NCBI GenBank assembly: GCA_963791635.1
Contig: CAWBTC010000018.1
Location: 62,001-126,000, forward strand
Origin: VFMC01 sp963791635
GTDB taxonomy: Bacteria; Actinomycetota; Acidimicrobiia; Acidimicrobiales; Ilumatobacteraceae
Direction: 5' to 3'
DNA: 64,000 nt
The notes beneath the pieces are model-generated. The model was not told where the DNA came from, ran no database searches, and saw only the letters and a program-made list of their open reading frames with translations. Within the stretch, counting starts at the first letter, position 1. Each line of letters starts with the position of its first letter. Position numbers and translations under genes: made by a program. Positions 16,055 through 25,022 of the stretch are shown here, in pieces.

Positions 16055-17317
16055 TCAGCTCGATGCAACTGACGCCGAGCTCGTCAGTTCCGCTCGGGCC
16101 AAGCGCGCCCGCACCGGCCCGGTCATCACCAGGTAGGCCGAGCCGGCGATCAGGCCAAGGACCGCGAACGTCGCGATCGCCACACGTACGCCGACCACTC
16201 CGGCCAACAACCCAGCGGCGAGGTTCGACAACGTGATGATCAGCGTGACGATGCCGAAATCACCAGCGAGGATCCGGCCGCGGATGTGATCGGGCGCCCT
16301 CCGCTGAAGGCCGTACGTGGACAGCGTCCACTGCGCACCACCACCGAGGTGCGCCAGGAACGTCAGCGGCGCCGCGATCGCCATCACGGGCGCGACGCTG
16401 AGGCCGAGGTAGCAGACGCCGAACGAGAGGCCGGCGCCACCACACATGAGCAACACACGCGACATCGAAGGTCCCACGAGCCAGCCCGCGATCAGCGGAC
16501 CGAGCGCGACTCCCACGCCGCGTACACCGAGGAGCACTCCAGTGGCCGCATCGCCACCACCGAGCTCCTCGGTGGCCAGTACAGCCAGCAGGCCGACGAT
16601 GCCCGCACCCATCGCGAACGTGGCCTTCGACGCCATCAACGCCAACAGCACCGAGTCGCGGCGTGCGTACCCGAATGCCTCGCGCATGTCGGCCATCGGG
16701 CGCATGCGTGCGGTGGTGCCAGCATCGGCCAGACGCGCCGCCTGCATCGGCTTTCGGATCAGCGACACCGCGAGTGCCGCGAAGACAAAGGACAGCGCAT
16801 TGGCGATGAAGGCCACGTCGCGCCCGAACACGCTCGCCACCACACCACCCACGGCGGCGCCGATCGCGAGCATCGCACCCCACAGCGAACCGAACAGCAG
16901 CGCTGCTTTGGTGAGCTCCTCGGGCGACCTCGCAAGGTTGGGGAGCCCCGCCTGCGCGGATGGACCGACGAACGAACCCAGTGCCGAGATCGCGCTGAGG
17001 CACACGAAACCGAACCACAAGCTGTCGGCCGACCGCACCAGCAGCAACCCCGCCGCCGCCACCGCCTGCACCACCGACACGATGCGGATGATGTTGCGCC
17101 GGTCGAACCGGTCGGCGGCTGGCCCCGCGATCGCCGTCATGAAGAACGCCGGCAGCGACTGAGCCACGTAGACCATCGTCACCAGGATCGGCGCGTCGGT
17201 GAGCTGCTGAACGAGCCCGACGAAGGCCACGTACGCGAACCAGTCGCCCATGAACGACACCACCTGCGCCACGAACAGCGATCGGATGTCGGCGTTGGTC
17301 CGCAGCACGTTCCACAT
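16055..17317 (-). CDS. MFS transporter
   Basis: The 420-residue product is an integral membrane protein with about 12 predicted helices, beginning MWNVLRTNADIRSLFVAQVV and including the MFS loop 2-3 motif GPAADRFDRRNIIR. It resembles the MFS_3 / EntS-like drug or siderophore exporter branch, but the substrate is unknown. Length is normal. It is divergent from the FKBP lipoprotein gene and convergent with the ABC1 kinase gene. Confidence 0.85.
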   Translation of the reverse strand: MWNVLRTNADIRSLFVAQVVSFMGDWFAYVAFVGLVQQLTDAPILVTMVYVAQSLPAFFMTAIAGPAADRFDRRNIIRIVSVVQAVAAAGLLLVRSADSLWFGFVCLSAISALGSFVGPSAQAGLPNLARSPEELTKAALLFGSLWGAMLAIGAAVGGVVASVFGRDVAFIANALSFVFAALAVSLIRKPMQAARLADAGTTARMRPMADMREAFGYARRDSVLLALMASKATFAMGAGIVGLLAVLATEELGGGDAATGVLLGVRGVGVALGPLIAGWLVGPSMSRVLLMCGGAGLSFGVCYLGLSVAPVMAIAAPLTFLAHLGGGAQWTLSTYGLQRRAPDHIRGRILAGDFGIVTLIITLSNLAAGLLAGVVGVRVAIATFAVLGLIAGSAYLVMTGPVRARLARAELTSSASVASS

Positions 17318-17373
17318 GTCTCACCCGTTCTAGCTGACGGCTCGTCGGGACGCCTGGCCGATACCCTCGCCGG

Positions 17374-18319
17374 ATGCGTTTTCCCCGCTTCGCTCGATGT
17401 GTCCCCTTCTTGCTCGCTGCCACCGTCGTCGTCGCCGGCTGCGGCGACTCGCTCGAGGAGGGTTCGGCGTCGTCCACTACGGCTGCCACCGACACCACCG
17501 ACACCACCGACACCACCGACACCACCGAGCACCACCGACACCACGGCCGACACGGTGAACCTGAACGTGCCGCCGAAGCCGACCGTCGAGATCCCCACCG
17601 GCGATGTCACCGAGCTTGCGATCACCGACCTCACCGCAGGCGAGGGCGAGGGCGCCGAGGAGGGTGACACCGTCGTCGTCCACTACGTGGGTGTGCGCTC
17701 CGAGGACGGCACCGAGTTCGACAACAGCTACGACCGCGGCCAGGTCTTCCCCGTCACCCTCGGCGCTGGGTCGGTGATCCCCGGTTGGGAGCAGGGCCTG
17801 CTCGGCGCGAAGGCCGGCGGCCAGCGCCAGCTCGACATTCCCGCCGACCTCGCCTACGGCGACAACCCCCAGGGCGACATCATCCAGCCCGGCGACGCAC
17901 TCACCTTCGTGCTCGATGTGATCGCGATCGTGCCTGCCACCGATCCGGCCGATGCGCCGACCGTCATCGTCACGGGCGCCGCCAACCGCGACGACCTGCT
18001 CGTCGACGATCTCGTGGTGGGCACTGGCACCGAGCTCGAGCTCGGCCAGACCGCATATCTGCACCTGGTCGCGTACCGCGGCGACACCGGTGCGGAACTG
18101 ACGTCCACCTGGGCAGAGGGTCAGCCTCAGCCGATCCAGTTCGTCGAGGAAGGCTCGCTGCCGGGCATCATCGAGGGCATGACTGGGATGCAGGTCGGTG
18201 GCCGGCGCCAGGTCGTGATCCCGTTCGCGGATGCCTTCGGCTCGGCGGGCAACCCCGATCTCGGCTTGCCCGCCGACACCGACCTCGTGCTGGTCATCGA
18301 CCTCATTGCAGTCACCTGA
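17374..18319 (+). CDS. FKBP-type peptidyl-prolyl isomerase lipoprotein, frameshifted
   Basis: The gene starts with a lipoprotein signal (MRFPRFARCVPFLLAA, lipobox VVAGC, Cys23), then a Thr/Asp-rich linker coded by a GACACCACC microsatellite. Around 17527 the frame shifts by one base. In the second frame the protein continues TTDTTADTVNLNVPPKP, followed by an FKBP domain (VVVHYVGVRSEDGTEFDNSY, VIPGWEQGLLGAKAGGQRQL, DLAYGDNPQGD). A second, degenerate FKBP-like domain ends at 18319. Both parts are clearly one gene. Removing one G near 17527 would restore a protein of about 315 residues, anchored outside the membrane and folding exported proteins. The shift may be a sequencing error, a decayed gene or a slippage site. 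TACCCT lies six bases before the ATG, so it is probably leaderless. Confidence 0.8.
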
Positions 18320-18347
18320 TCCGGCATCGGAGTGGCCGGCGAGCCGG

Positions 18348-19259
18348 TCACGTCACCGCGCGCAGATCCAGTCCGATGTCGAACACCTTGACCGAGTGGG
18401 TCAGCTCACCGACTGCGATGTAGTCGACACCGGTCTCACCAACCCGCCTCGCGGTGTCCAGCGTGAGCCCACCACTGGCTTCCAGGATCACGCCCCGGCG
18501 GATCTCGTCGCGGACCGCGACGGCCTGCGCCATCTCCTCGGGCTCGAAGTTGTCGAGCAGCACCACGTCGGCACCGGCTTCGATCGCCTCGCGCAGTCCG
18601 GCGAGTGAGTCGACCTCGATCTCCACCGGGATCGTGGCAGCCAGGCCACGCACCGCGGCGAACGCCTCGGCGACGCCACCGGCGGCCATCACGTGGTTGT
18701 CCTTCACGAGTGCGGCATCACTGAGCGCCATTCGGTGGTTCCGCCCACCTCCGCAGCGCACGCCGTACTTCTGGAGCGCCCGCAGCCCCGGCAGGGTCTT
18801 ACGGGTGTCGCGCACCACCGCGCTCGTGCCCTCGAGCGCATCGGCCCACCGGCGGGTGATCGTGGCCACGCCGCTCACGTGGCAGACGAGGTTGAGCGCC
18901 GTGCGCTCCGCGGTGAGCAGCAGCCGTGTAGGTGCCTCCACCCGCGCCACCACGGTGCCGTCATCGACCCGATCCCCATCCGCGACGAGGTAGTCGAAGT
19001 CGCTCGACGACGCACCACACACCGTGTCGATCACAGCGGCTGCCAACGCGAGGCCAGCCACCACCCCTGCCTTGCGGGCACCGAACTCGGCCACGCTGCG
19101 CTGATCCTCCGGCACCGTGGCGGTCGACGTGATGTCGATGCCCCCGGCGAGATCCTCGGCGATCGCGTGGCGAACGAGGGCTGCGACCGAATCGGGGTCG
19201 AGTCCGCCGGCGATCAGACGGTGACGGGTGTCGTCGCTCAGCGGGTGGAACACGAACAT
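18348..19259 (-). CDS. nadC: Nicotinate-nucleotide pyrophosphorylase (carboxylating)
   Basis: Quinolinate phosphoribosyltransferase turns quinolinate and PRPP into nicotinate mononucleotide, releasing CO2. The 303-residue product shows RTALNLVCHVSGVAT, the substrate-binding VVRDTRKTLPGLRALQKYGV, GGGRNHRMALSDAALVKDNH, the barrel strands VEIEVDSL and VVLLDNF, and the phosphate-binding ILEASGGL. Start ATG 19259 lies three bases beyond the nadB stop codon. Last gene of nadA-nadB-nadC. Confidence 0.95.
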   Translation of the reverse strand: MFVFHPLSDDTRHRLIAGGLDPDSVAALVRHAIAEDLAGGIDITSTATVPEDQRSVAEFGARKAGVVAGLALAAAVIDTVCGASSSDFDYLVADGDRVDDGTVVARVEAPTRLLLTAERTALNLVCHVSGVATITRRWADALEGTSAVVRDTRKTLPGLRALQKYGVRCGGGRNHRMALSDAALVKDNHVMAAGGVAEAFAAVRGLAATIPVEIEVDSLAGLREAIEAGADVVLLDNFEPEEMAQAVAVRDEIRRGVILEASGGLTLDTARRVGETGVDYIAVGELTHSVKVFDIGLDLRAVT

Positions 19260-19262
19260 CGG

Positions 19263-20987
19263 TCAGGCCTCGGATCTCGGGTCGGTCGCGTCTGCCCGGT
19301 CTGCCCGGTCGGTCCGGTCTGTCGGGTCGGTGCTGGCGGTCGTCGGGGCGCCGATCACCACGACATCACCGTCGTCGTCGAGCCGCACGTCGAGGTGGAC
19401 GAGCCACACGTCGCGTGGCTCGGTGTGGTCGGTGCGGCGATGACAGCCGCGGCTCTCGGTGCGCGTCGACGCCGCCGCCACCACCGCACGTGCGACCGTG
19501 AGAAGGTTGGTGGCCTCCCACGCATCACGACATGCGCCACCATGATCGACCGTCACCCCGAGCGCAGCTGCCGCTGCATCGAGGCCCTCGGGTGAGCGCA
19601 GCACGCCCACGTGCCTCGACATCGCGGAGCGGATCGCGCTGCGTCGATCGGGGTCGACGAGGCGCAGGCCCGGGTCGGGGTCGTCCTCGATCCATGCCAC
19701 GTCCTCGGGCAGCTCCCACGCCAGATCACGACCCACCCGGGTTCCGGCCACCACGCCCTCGGTCAGGCTGTTGCTCGCCAACCGATTGGCACCGTGCACG
19801 CCCGTGCACGCCACCTCACCCACGGCGTAGAGACCGGGCATCTCGGTGCGCCCATCGAGACCGGCCACCACGCCGCCGCACACGTAGTGCGCCGCCGGCG
19901 CCACGGGAATCCGGTCACGCGACGGCTCGATGCCGGCATCCCGACACGCCGCCGTGATCCCCGGGAACCGAGTGTGGAATCGCTCACCCATGTGGGTGGC
20001 ATCGAGGTACACGTGGTCGTCGACACCAGCCGGGGCCGTCGCCATCCGGCGGCTGATCGCCGACGCGACCACGTCGCGCGGTGCAAGGTCCTCCTGCGGG
20101 TGCACACCGAGCATCACCCGCTCGCCCGCTGCGTCGTACAGGATCGCTCCCTCGCCGCGCACGGCCTCGCTGATCAGCGCCTGCTGTCCCTTCGCGTCCG
20201 GCCCGCGCCACAACACCGTCGGATGGAACTGCACGAACTCGATGTCGCGAGCCGGCACGCCGGCACGCAATGCGAGCGCGAGCCCGTCACCGGTGACCGC
20301 CGGCGGGTTCGACGTGCTTGCGAACACCTGGCCGTATCCGCCCGTTGCCAGCACCACGGCGCGAGCCGTCACGACGCCGACGGAGATCACGGTGCCAGCG
20401 GTGTCGATCCGGGCGATCCGCACGCCTGCTGCTTGGCGTTCGCCGGCAGCGTTCGTCCCCACCAACAGATCGAGCGCGAACGATCGGTCCATCACCTCCA
20501 CACCGGCTGCGACCGCGTTCTCGTCGAGCGTGCGCTGCACCTCGGCACCGCTCTGATCGCCGCCCGAGTGGACGATGCGGTTGTGGCTGTGGCCACCCTC
20601 ACGGGTGAGCGCCGGACCGGTGCCCTCGTGCGACGGATCGAACGCAGCACCGAGACGCATCAGGTACCGAAGTGCCTTGGGCGCCTCGGCCACGAGTGTG
20701 CGCACGTTGGCCTCGTCACACAGGCCTGCCCCGGCCACGAGGGTGTCACGCACGTGGTTCTCGAGCGAATCGCTCGGATCGAGCACGCCGGCGAGGCCAC
20801 CCTGGGCCCACGCGGTACTGCCAGCGTCGAGGGTGTCCTTGGTGACGATGAGCGCTGTTCGGACCGGCCTCGCGGCCAACGCGGCCGACAACCCCGCAGC
20901 GCCCGAACCGAGCACCACGACGTCGACATCGCGCGACCAGGTCGCCGCCGGCGCGGCCAAGCGCCGCGGCAGGCGTCGCTCGCTCAT
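19263..20987 (-). CDS. nadB: L-aspartate oxidase
   Basis: A FAD enzyme that oxidises L-aspartate to iminoaspartate, the substrate of NadA. The 574-residue product has the dinucleotide-binding VVLGSGAAGLSAALAA, TLDAGSTAWAQGGLAG, the active-site EGGHSHNRIVHSGGDQSG, GGYGQVFASTSNPPAVTGDG, EFVQFHPTVLW and YAVGEVACTGVHGANRLASN. The C terminus after about residue 545 is a low-complexity Asp/Thr/Arg tail (PTDRTDRADRADATDP) coded by short GGTC-type repeats, unusual for the family and possibly variable. The gene lies between nadA (22-base gap) and nadC (3-base gap). Confidence 0.94.
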   Translation of the reverse strand: MSERRLPRRLAAPAATWSRDVDVVVLGSGAAGLSAALAARPVRTALIVTKDTLDAGSTAWAQGGLAGVLDPSDSLENHVRDTLVAGAGLCDEANVRTLVAEAPKALRYLMRLGAAFDPSHEGTGPALTREGGHSHNRIVHSGGDQSGAEVQRTLDENAVAAGVEVMDRSFALDLLVGTNAAGERQAAGVRIARIDTAGTVISVGVVTARAVVLATGGYGQVFASTSNPPAVTGDGLALALRAGVPARDIEFVQFHPTVLWRGPDAKGQQALISEAVRGEGAILYDAAGERVMLGVHPQEDLAPRDVVASAISRRMATAPAGVDDHVYLDATHMGERFHTRFPGITAACRDAGIEPSRDRIPVAPAAHYVCGGVVAGLDGRTEMPGLYAVGEVACTGVHGANRLASNSLTEGVVAGTRVGRDLAWELPEDVAWIEDDPDPGLRLVDPDRRSAIRSAMSRHVGVLRSPEGLDAAAAALGVTVDHGGACRDAWEATNLLTVARAVVAAASTRTESRGCHRRTDHTEPRDVWLVHLDVRLDDDGDVVVIGAPTTASTDPTDRTDRADRADATDPRSEA

Positions 20988-21009
20988 GTGCGCGGCCGGT
21001 TCACGGACG

Positions 21010-21999
21010 TCATTCGCCCGAACGACTGGGCGTGCCGATCGCGATCATGCGCTCGACGCTGAGCCGGGCCCTGTCGGCCACATCGCGTGGGACCGTGACT
21101 TCATCGGTCATGGTCTGCAGCGAGCGCAACAGCTTCTCCGGTGTGATCATCTTCATGTACTTGCACACGGCTGCCCGGTTGACCGGCTCGAAGATCACCA
21201 GCGGGTTCGCCTTGCGGAGTTGGTACAGCATGCCGGTCTCGGTGGCCACCAGCACCTTGCTGGCCGTGGTCTGTTGCGCAGCGGTGATCATCCCCGACGT
21301 CGACAGGATCTTGGTCCGCTCGGCAGGCACCACACCGGACGACGCGAGGTACAGCGCGCTCGTGGCACAGCCGCACTCGGGATGGATGAACAGCTCTGCT
21401 TCGGGTTCGGCCTCCACACGGGCGCGGAGATCTGCGCCGTTGATGCCGGCATGCACGTGGCACTCGCCCATCCAGATGTGCATGTTGTCGCGACCGGTGA
21501 GACGTTGGACGTGAGCGCCGAGGAACTGATCGGGGCAGAACAGCACCTCGGTGTCCGCAGGGATCGACGCCACCACGTCGACCGCGTTCGACGAGGTGCA
21601 GCAGATGTCGGTCTCGGCCTTCACTGCCGCCGTGGTGTTCACGTAGCTCACCACCGCAGCACCTGGATGCTCGGCCTTCCACGCCCTCAGTTGTTCAGCG
21701 GTGATCGTGTCGGCCAGGCTGCAGCCCGCACGTTCGTCGGGGATCAGGACGGTCTTGTCGTAGCTGAGGATCTTCGCCGTCTCGGCCATGAAGTGCACAC
21801 CGCAGAACACGATCGTCGATGCATCGACCGAGGCGGCCAACCGGGACAGGGCGAGTGAGTCGCCGACGTGGTGGGCGACGTCCTGGATCTCGGGCAGTTG
21901 GTAGTTGTGGGCGAGAATCACGGCGTCGCGCTCCTTGGCGAGCTGCCGCACCTCCTCCGCCCAGCCGTCGGGGAGCTCGGTGCTGGGTGTGCTGGTCAC
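21010..21999 (-). CDS. nadA: Quinolinate synthase
   Basis: This [4Fe-4S] enzyme condenses iminoaspartate with dihydroxyacetone phosphate to quinolinate. The 329-residue product has VILAHNYQLPEIQDVAHHVGDSL, a cluster Cys in VFCGVHFMAETAKIL, a second in TDICCTSSNAVDVV, GECHVHAGI and a third in IHPECGCATSA. First gene of nadABC. The GTG start at 21999 is preceded by TAGCCT with six bases between, so it is probably leaderless. Upstream, between ltbR and nadA, are only about 130 bases and no clear operator. Confidence 0.95.
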   Translation of the reverse strand: MTSTPSTELPDGWAEEVRQLAKERDAVILAHNYQLPEIQDVAHHVGDSLALSRLAASVDASTIVFCGVHFMAETAKILSYDKTVLIPDERAGCSLADTITAEQLRAWKAEHPGAAVVSYVNTTAAVKAETDICCTSSNAVDVVASIPADTEVLFCPDQFLGAHVQRLTGRDNMHIWMGECHVHAGINGADLRARVEAEPEAELFIHPECGCATSALYLASSGVVPAERTKILSTSGMITAAQQTTASKVLVATETGMLYQLRKANPLVIFEPVNRAAVCKYMKMITPEKLLRSLQTMTDEVTVPRDVADRARLSVERMIAIGTPSRSGE

Positions 22000-22131
22000 G
22001 GCGCCAGGCTACGCGGGCCGACTCACCGACCCGCCACGTTGTTCACGGATTCACGAACACGACCACAGGTTCGGGCGCGCATCACACCCGCCTCAGCGCA
22101 ACGAATCCTGCTCACCCGCAACGCGGCCTGC

Positions 22132-22791
22132 TCACCGCAGCGCAGTGATCACTGCGACGCCGATGCTGCGCCCGGCGGCTGCGACGTCGGCGCCGAATCG
22201 CACTCCCGGCGATCGACTGAGTCGCTCGACCGGACCGCTGACGCTCACCGCCGCGATCACTCGGCCACCACCATCGACGACCGGCGCGCTCACCGAGGCC
22301 ACCCCCGGCTCGCGTTCTTCCACGCTCTCCACCCAGCCGTCGTCGGTAGCCGGCGCACCGCCCAGCACCCGACCCGCCGAACCGACTCCGAGCGGCAGCA
22401 GGCTGCCCTCGGGAACGATCCAACGCAGCGCGTGCGGCGACTGCAGCGACACCACGCAACGCCGGGCATCGTCCTCGCGCACGTACAACTGCACGCTCTC
22501 ACCACAGGTGTCGCGCAATTGCTGCAGGGCAGGCATCGCGACGTCTCCGAGCCCGAACTGGCCGGCCGCGATCCGGCCGAGCGCCACGAGTTCGAACCCG
22601 AGACAGAACCGTCCCTGGCCGTCGCGTCGGACCAGGTGATGCTGCTCGAGCGCGACCACCAGACGATGGGCGGTGGCTCGGGGCAGCCCCGATGCCTGCT
22701 GCAACTCGGCCAGGTCGAGCGGTCGCTCGCGCAACGCCTGCAGCAGCACTGCCGCCTTGTCGATCACCCCGACGCCGCTTACACTGTCCAC
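22132..22791 (-). CDS. ltbR: IclR-family regulator of leucine genes (LtbR/NdgR type)
   Basis: The 219-residue product begins with the GTG reading MDSVSGVGVIDKAAVLLQAL, followed by a winged helix (LDLAELQQASGLPRATAHRL) and an IclR effector domain (CGESVQLYVREDDARRCVVSL, LPLGVGSAGRVLG, GVASVSAPVVDGGGRVIAAV). IclR proteins divergent from leuCD are conserved in actinobacteria (LtbR, NdgR, AreB) and control leuCD and other amino acid genes. The start at 22791 is preferred over upstream ATGs because LtbR orthologues start there and TAGCGT lies eight bases upstream. A perfect palindrome at 22806-22820 overlaps its promoter and probably is its operator. Translation upstream of 22791 is not conserved. 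Confidence 0.88.
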   Translation of the reverse strand: MDSVSGVGVIDKAAVLLQALRERPLDLAELQQASGLPRATAHRLVVALEQHHLVRRDGQGRFCLGFELVALGRIAAGQFGLGDVAMPALQQLRDTCGESVQLYVREDDARRCVVSLQSPHALRWIVPEGSLLPLGVGSAGRVLGGAPATDDGWVESVEEREPGVASVSAPVVDGGGRVIAAVSVSGPVERLSRSPGVRFGADVAAAGRSIGVAVITALR

Positions 22792-22805
22792 ATTCAGGAA
22801 CGCTA

Positions 22806-22820
22806 TCTCAGATTCTGAGA
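22806..22820. promoter_or_regulatory. Palindromic operator between ltbR and leuC
   Basis: TCTCAGATTCTGAGA is a perfect 7+1+7 palindrome in the divergent promoter region, between the ltbR -10 and the leuC leader. It is the likely binding site for LtbR. A second weaker palindrome (GTCGA-ATGC-TCGAC) follows near 22826, and GGTGACA is repeated nearby (about 22854-22870). Confidence 0.6.
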
Positions 22821-22904
22821 TCTTGAGTCGAATGCTCGACATCAGCTGACATCTGGTGACATCAGGTGACAGCTGACGGGCGCCCATCAACGGAAGCGAG
22901 CGAC

Positions 22905-24341
22905 ATGCAGCCGAAGACCCTGCCCCAGAAGGTCTGGGACCGCCACGTGGTGCACGAGGCACCCGAGCAACCCGACCTGCTGTACATCGATCTCCACCTC
23001 GTCCACGAGGTCACCAGCCCGCAGGCCTTCGACGGCTTGCGGCTCAGCGGCCGATCCGTCCGTCGTCCGGATCTCACGGTCGCGACCGAGGACCACAACG
23101 TCCCCACGGCCGACATCGACCAACCGATCGCCGACCCGATCTCGGCCCGCCAGGTGGAGGTGCTCCGCGAGAACACCGCTGAGTTCGGCATCGTCAACTT
23201 CCCGATGGGCGACCCGTTGCAGGGCATCGTCCACGTGATCGCGCCCGAGCAGGGCCGCACGCTGCCCGGCATGACCGTGGTGTGCGGCGACAGCCACACC
23301 GCAACCCACGGCGCGTTCGGCGCGCTCGCCTTCGGCATCGGCACCAGCGAGGTCGAGCACGTGCTCGCCACCCAGACGCTCCCACAGAGCCGCCCGAAGT
23401 GGATGGCCGTGACGGTGGACGGTGCCGTTGCCGACGGCGTCACTGCGAAGGATGTGATCCTCCACATCATCGGCGTGATCGGCACCGGCGGAGGCATCGG
23501 CCACGTGATCGAGTACCGCGGCTCGGCGATCACCTCGCTTTCGATGGAGGGCCGCATGACCGTGTGCAACATGAGCATCGAGGCCGGCGCGAAGGCTGGT
23601 CTGATCGCTCCGGACGACACCACGTTCGCCTACCTCCGCGGTCGCGCCAACGCCCCGACCGGTGCCGACTGGGACGCTGCCGTTGCCGACTGGCGCACGC
23701 TCGTCACCGACGACGGCGCCGTGTGGGACGCGGAGGTCGTGATCGACGCTGCCGACATCCGGCCACAGGTGACCTGGGGCACCAACCCAGGTCAGGTCAC
23801 CAGCATCGACGGCTCGATCCCCTCACCCGACAGCTACGACGACCCCACCACTCGCGAGACGGTCGCCCGCGCCCTCGAGTACATGGGTCTCGAGGCCGGG
23901 ATGAGGATCCGCGACGTGAAGGTCGACACCGTGTTCATCGGCAGCTGCACCAACAGCCGCATCGAAGACCTCCGCGCCGCTGCCGCTGTCATGAAGGGCC
24001 GAACCGTCACCGTGGCGCGCGTGATGGTGGTTCCGGGCAGCCACGCCGTGAAGGCACAGGCGATCGCCGAGGGGCTCCCCGAGATCTTCACTGCCGCCGG
24101 TGCCGACTGGCGCGAGCCAGGCTGCAGCATGTGCCTCGCCATGAACCCCGACAAGCTCTCACCTGGTGAGCGCGCCGCCAGCACCAGCAATCGCAACTTC
24201 GAGGGCCGTCAGGGCCGCGGTGGCCGCACCCACCTCGTCAGCCCCGCCGTCGCAGCCGCCACTGCGGTCGCCGGCCACTTCGCCACGCCTGCCGACCTCG
24301 ACCTCGAACCCGACCTCGGCGAAAGAGAGAGCGGATCATGA
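22905..24341 (+). CDS. leuC: 3-isopropylmalate dehydratase large subunit
   Basis: LeuC is the [4Fe-4S] subunit of isopropylmalate isomerase, converting 2- to 3-isopropylmalate. The 478-residue product begins MQPKTLPQKVWDRHVV and has LIDLHLVHEV-like and ATEDHNVPT motifs, VVCGDSHTATHGAFGALAFG, EVEHVLATQTL, and the cluster cysteines in FIGSCTNSRIEDL and EPGCSMCLAMNPDKL. ATG 22905 has GGAAGCG six bases upstream. It overlaps leuD by four bases (ATGA). It is divergent from ltbR, which probably regulates it. Confidence 0.96.
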   Translation: MQPKTLPQKVWDRHVVHEAPEQPDLLYIDLHLVHEVTSPQAFDGLRLSGRSVRRPDLTVATEDHNVPTADIDQPIADPISARQVEVLRENTAEFGIVNFPMGDPLQGIVHVIAPEQGRTLPGMTVVCGDSHTATHGAFGALAFGIGTSEVEHVLATQTLPQSRPKWMAVTVDGAVADGVTAKDVILHIIGVIGTGGGIGHVIEYRGSAITSLSMEGRMTVCNMSIEAGAKAGLIAPDDTTFAYLRGRANAPTGADWDAAVADWRTLVTDDGAVWDAEVVIDAADIRPQVTWGTNPGQVTSIDGSIPSPDSYDDPTTRETVARALEYMGLEAGMRIRDVKVDTVFIGSCTNSRIEDLRAAAAVMKGRTVTVARVMVVPGSHAVKAQAIAEGLPEIFTAAGADWREPGCSMCLAMNPDKLSPGERAASTSNRNFEGRQGRGGRTHLVSPAVAAATAVAGHFATPADLDLEPDLGERESGS

Positions 24342-24922
24342 AGGCTGTTCACATCGTCACCGGCACCGGGGTGCCGCTGAAGCGGAGCGACGTCGACACC
24401 GACCAGATCATCCCCGCCGAGTGGCTGAAGCGGGTCGAGCGCACCGGCTTCGAGAAGGGTCTGTTCGCCACCTGGCGCGACGACCGCAACTTCGTCCTCA
24501 ACGACGAGCGCTACGCCGGCGCGTCGATCCTCGTCGCCGGTCCGGCGTTCGGCGTCGGCTCGTCGCGCGAGCACGCGGTCTGGGCCATCCAGCAAGGTGG
24601 ATTCGACGTCGTGATCGCGCCGAGCTTCAGCGACATCTTCCGCAACAACTGCGGCAAGAACGGCTTGGTGCCCGTGGTGCTGAGCGACGAGATCGTCACG
24701 CAGTTGTGGGACCTGATCGAGGCAGACCCGAGCACCCAGATCGTCGTCGACGTGGAACGTCTCGTGGTCGAGGTTCCCTCGACCGGGCTCTCCGCCACGT
24801 TCCCGATGGATCCCGCCACCCAGCACCGGTTCCTCGACGGGCTCGACGACGTGGGCATCACGCTCACCCACGTCAGCGAGATCGACAGCTACGAGGCGGC
24901 TCGCCCCGCCTGGCTGCGCTGA
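24338..24922 (+). CDS. leuD: 3-isopropylmalate dehydratase small subunit
   Basis: LeuD provides the swivelling domain of isopropylmalate isomerase. The 194-residue product has the motifs VPLKRSDVDTDQIIPAEWLK, FGVGSSREHAVWAIQQGGFD and FSDIFRNNCGKNGLVPVVL. Length is normal. The start codon overlaps the leuC stop, so the two are translationally coupled. Confidence 0.96.
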   Translation: MKAVHIVTGTGVPLKRSDVDTDQIIPAEWLKRVERTGFEKGLFATWRDDRNFVLNDERYAGASILVAGPAFGVGSSREHAVWAIQQGGFDVVIAPSFSDIFRNNCGKNGLVPVVLSDEIVTQLWDLIEADPSTQIVVDVERLVVEVPSTGLSATFPMDPATQHRFLDGLDDVGITLTHVSEIDSYEAARPAWLR

Positions 24923-25022
24923 CCCACCCGACGCGATTCGATCAGCCGGGATCGTCGCTCGACCCCGAGCACGTCGACGATCGAGTCGTCGGGCGCAGTG
25001 GCGACTCAGGCCGTTTGCGCGA

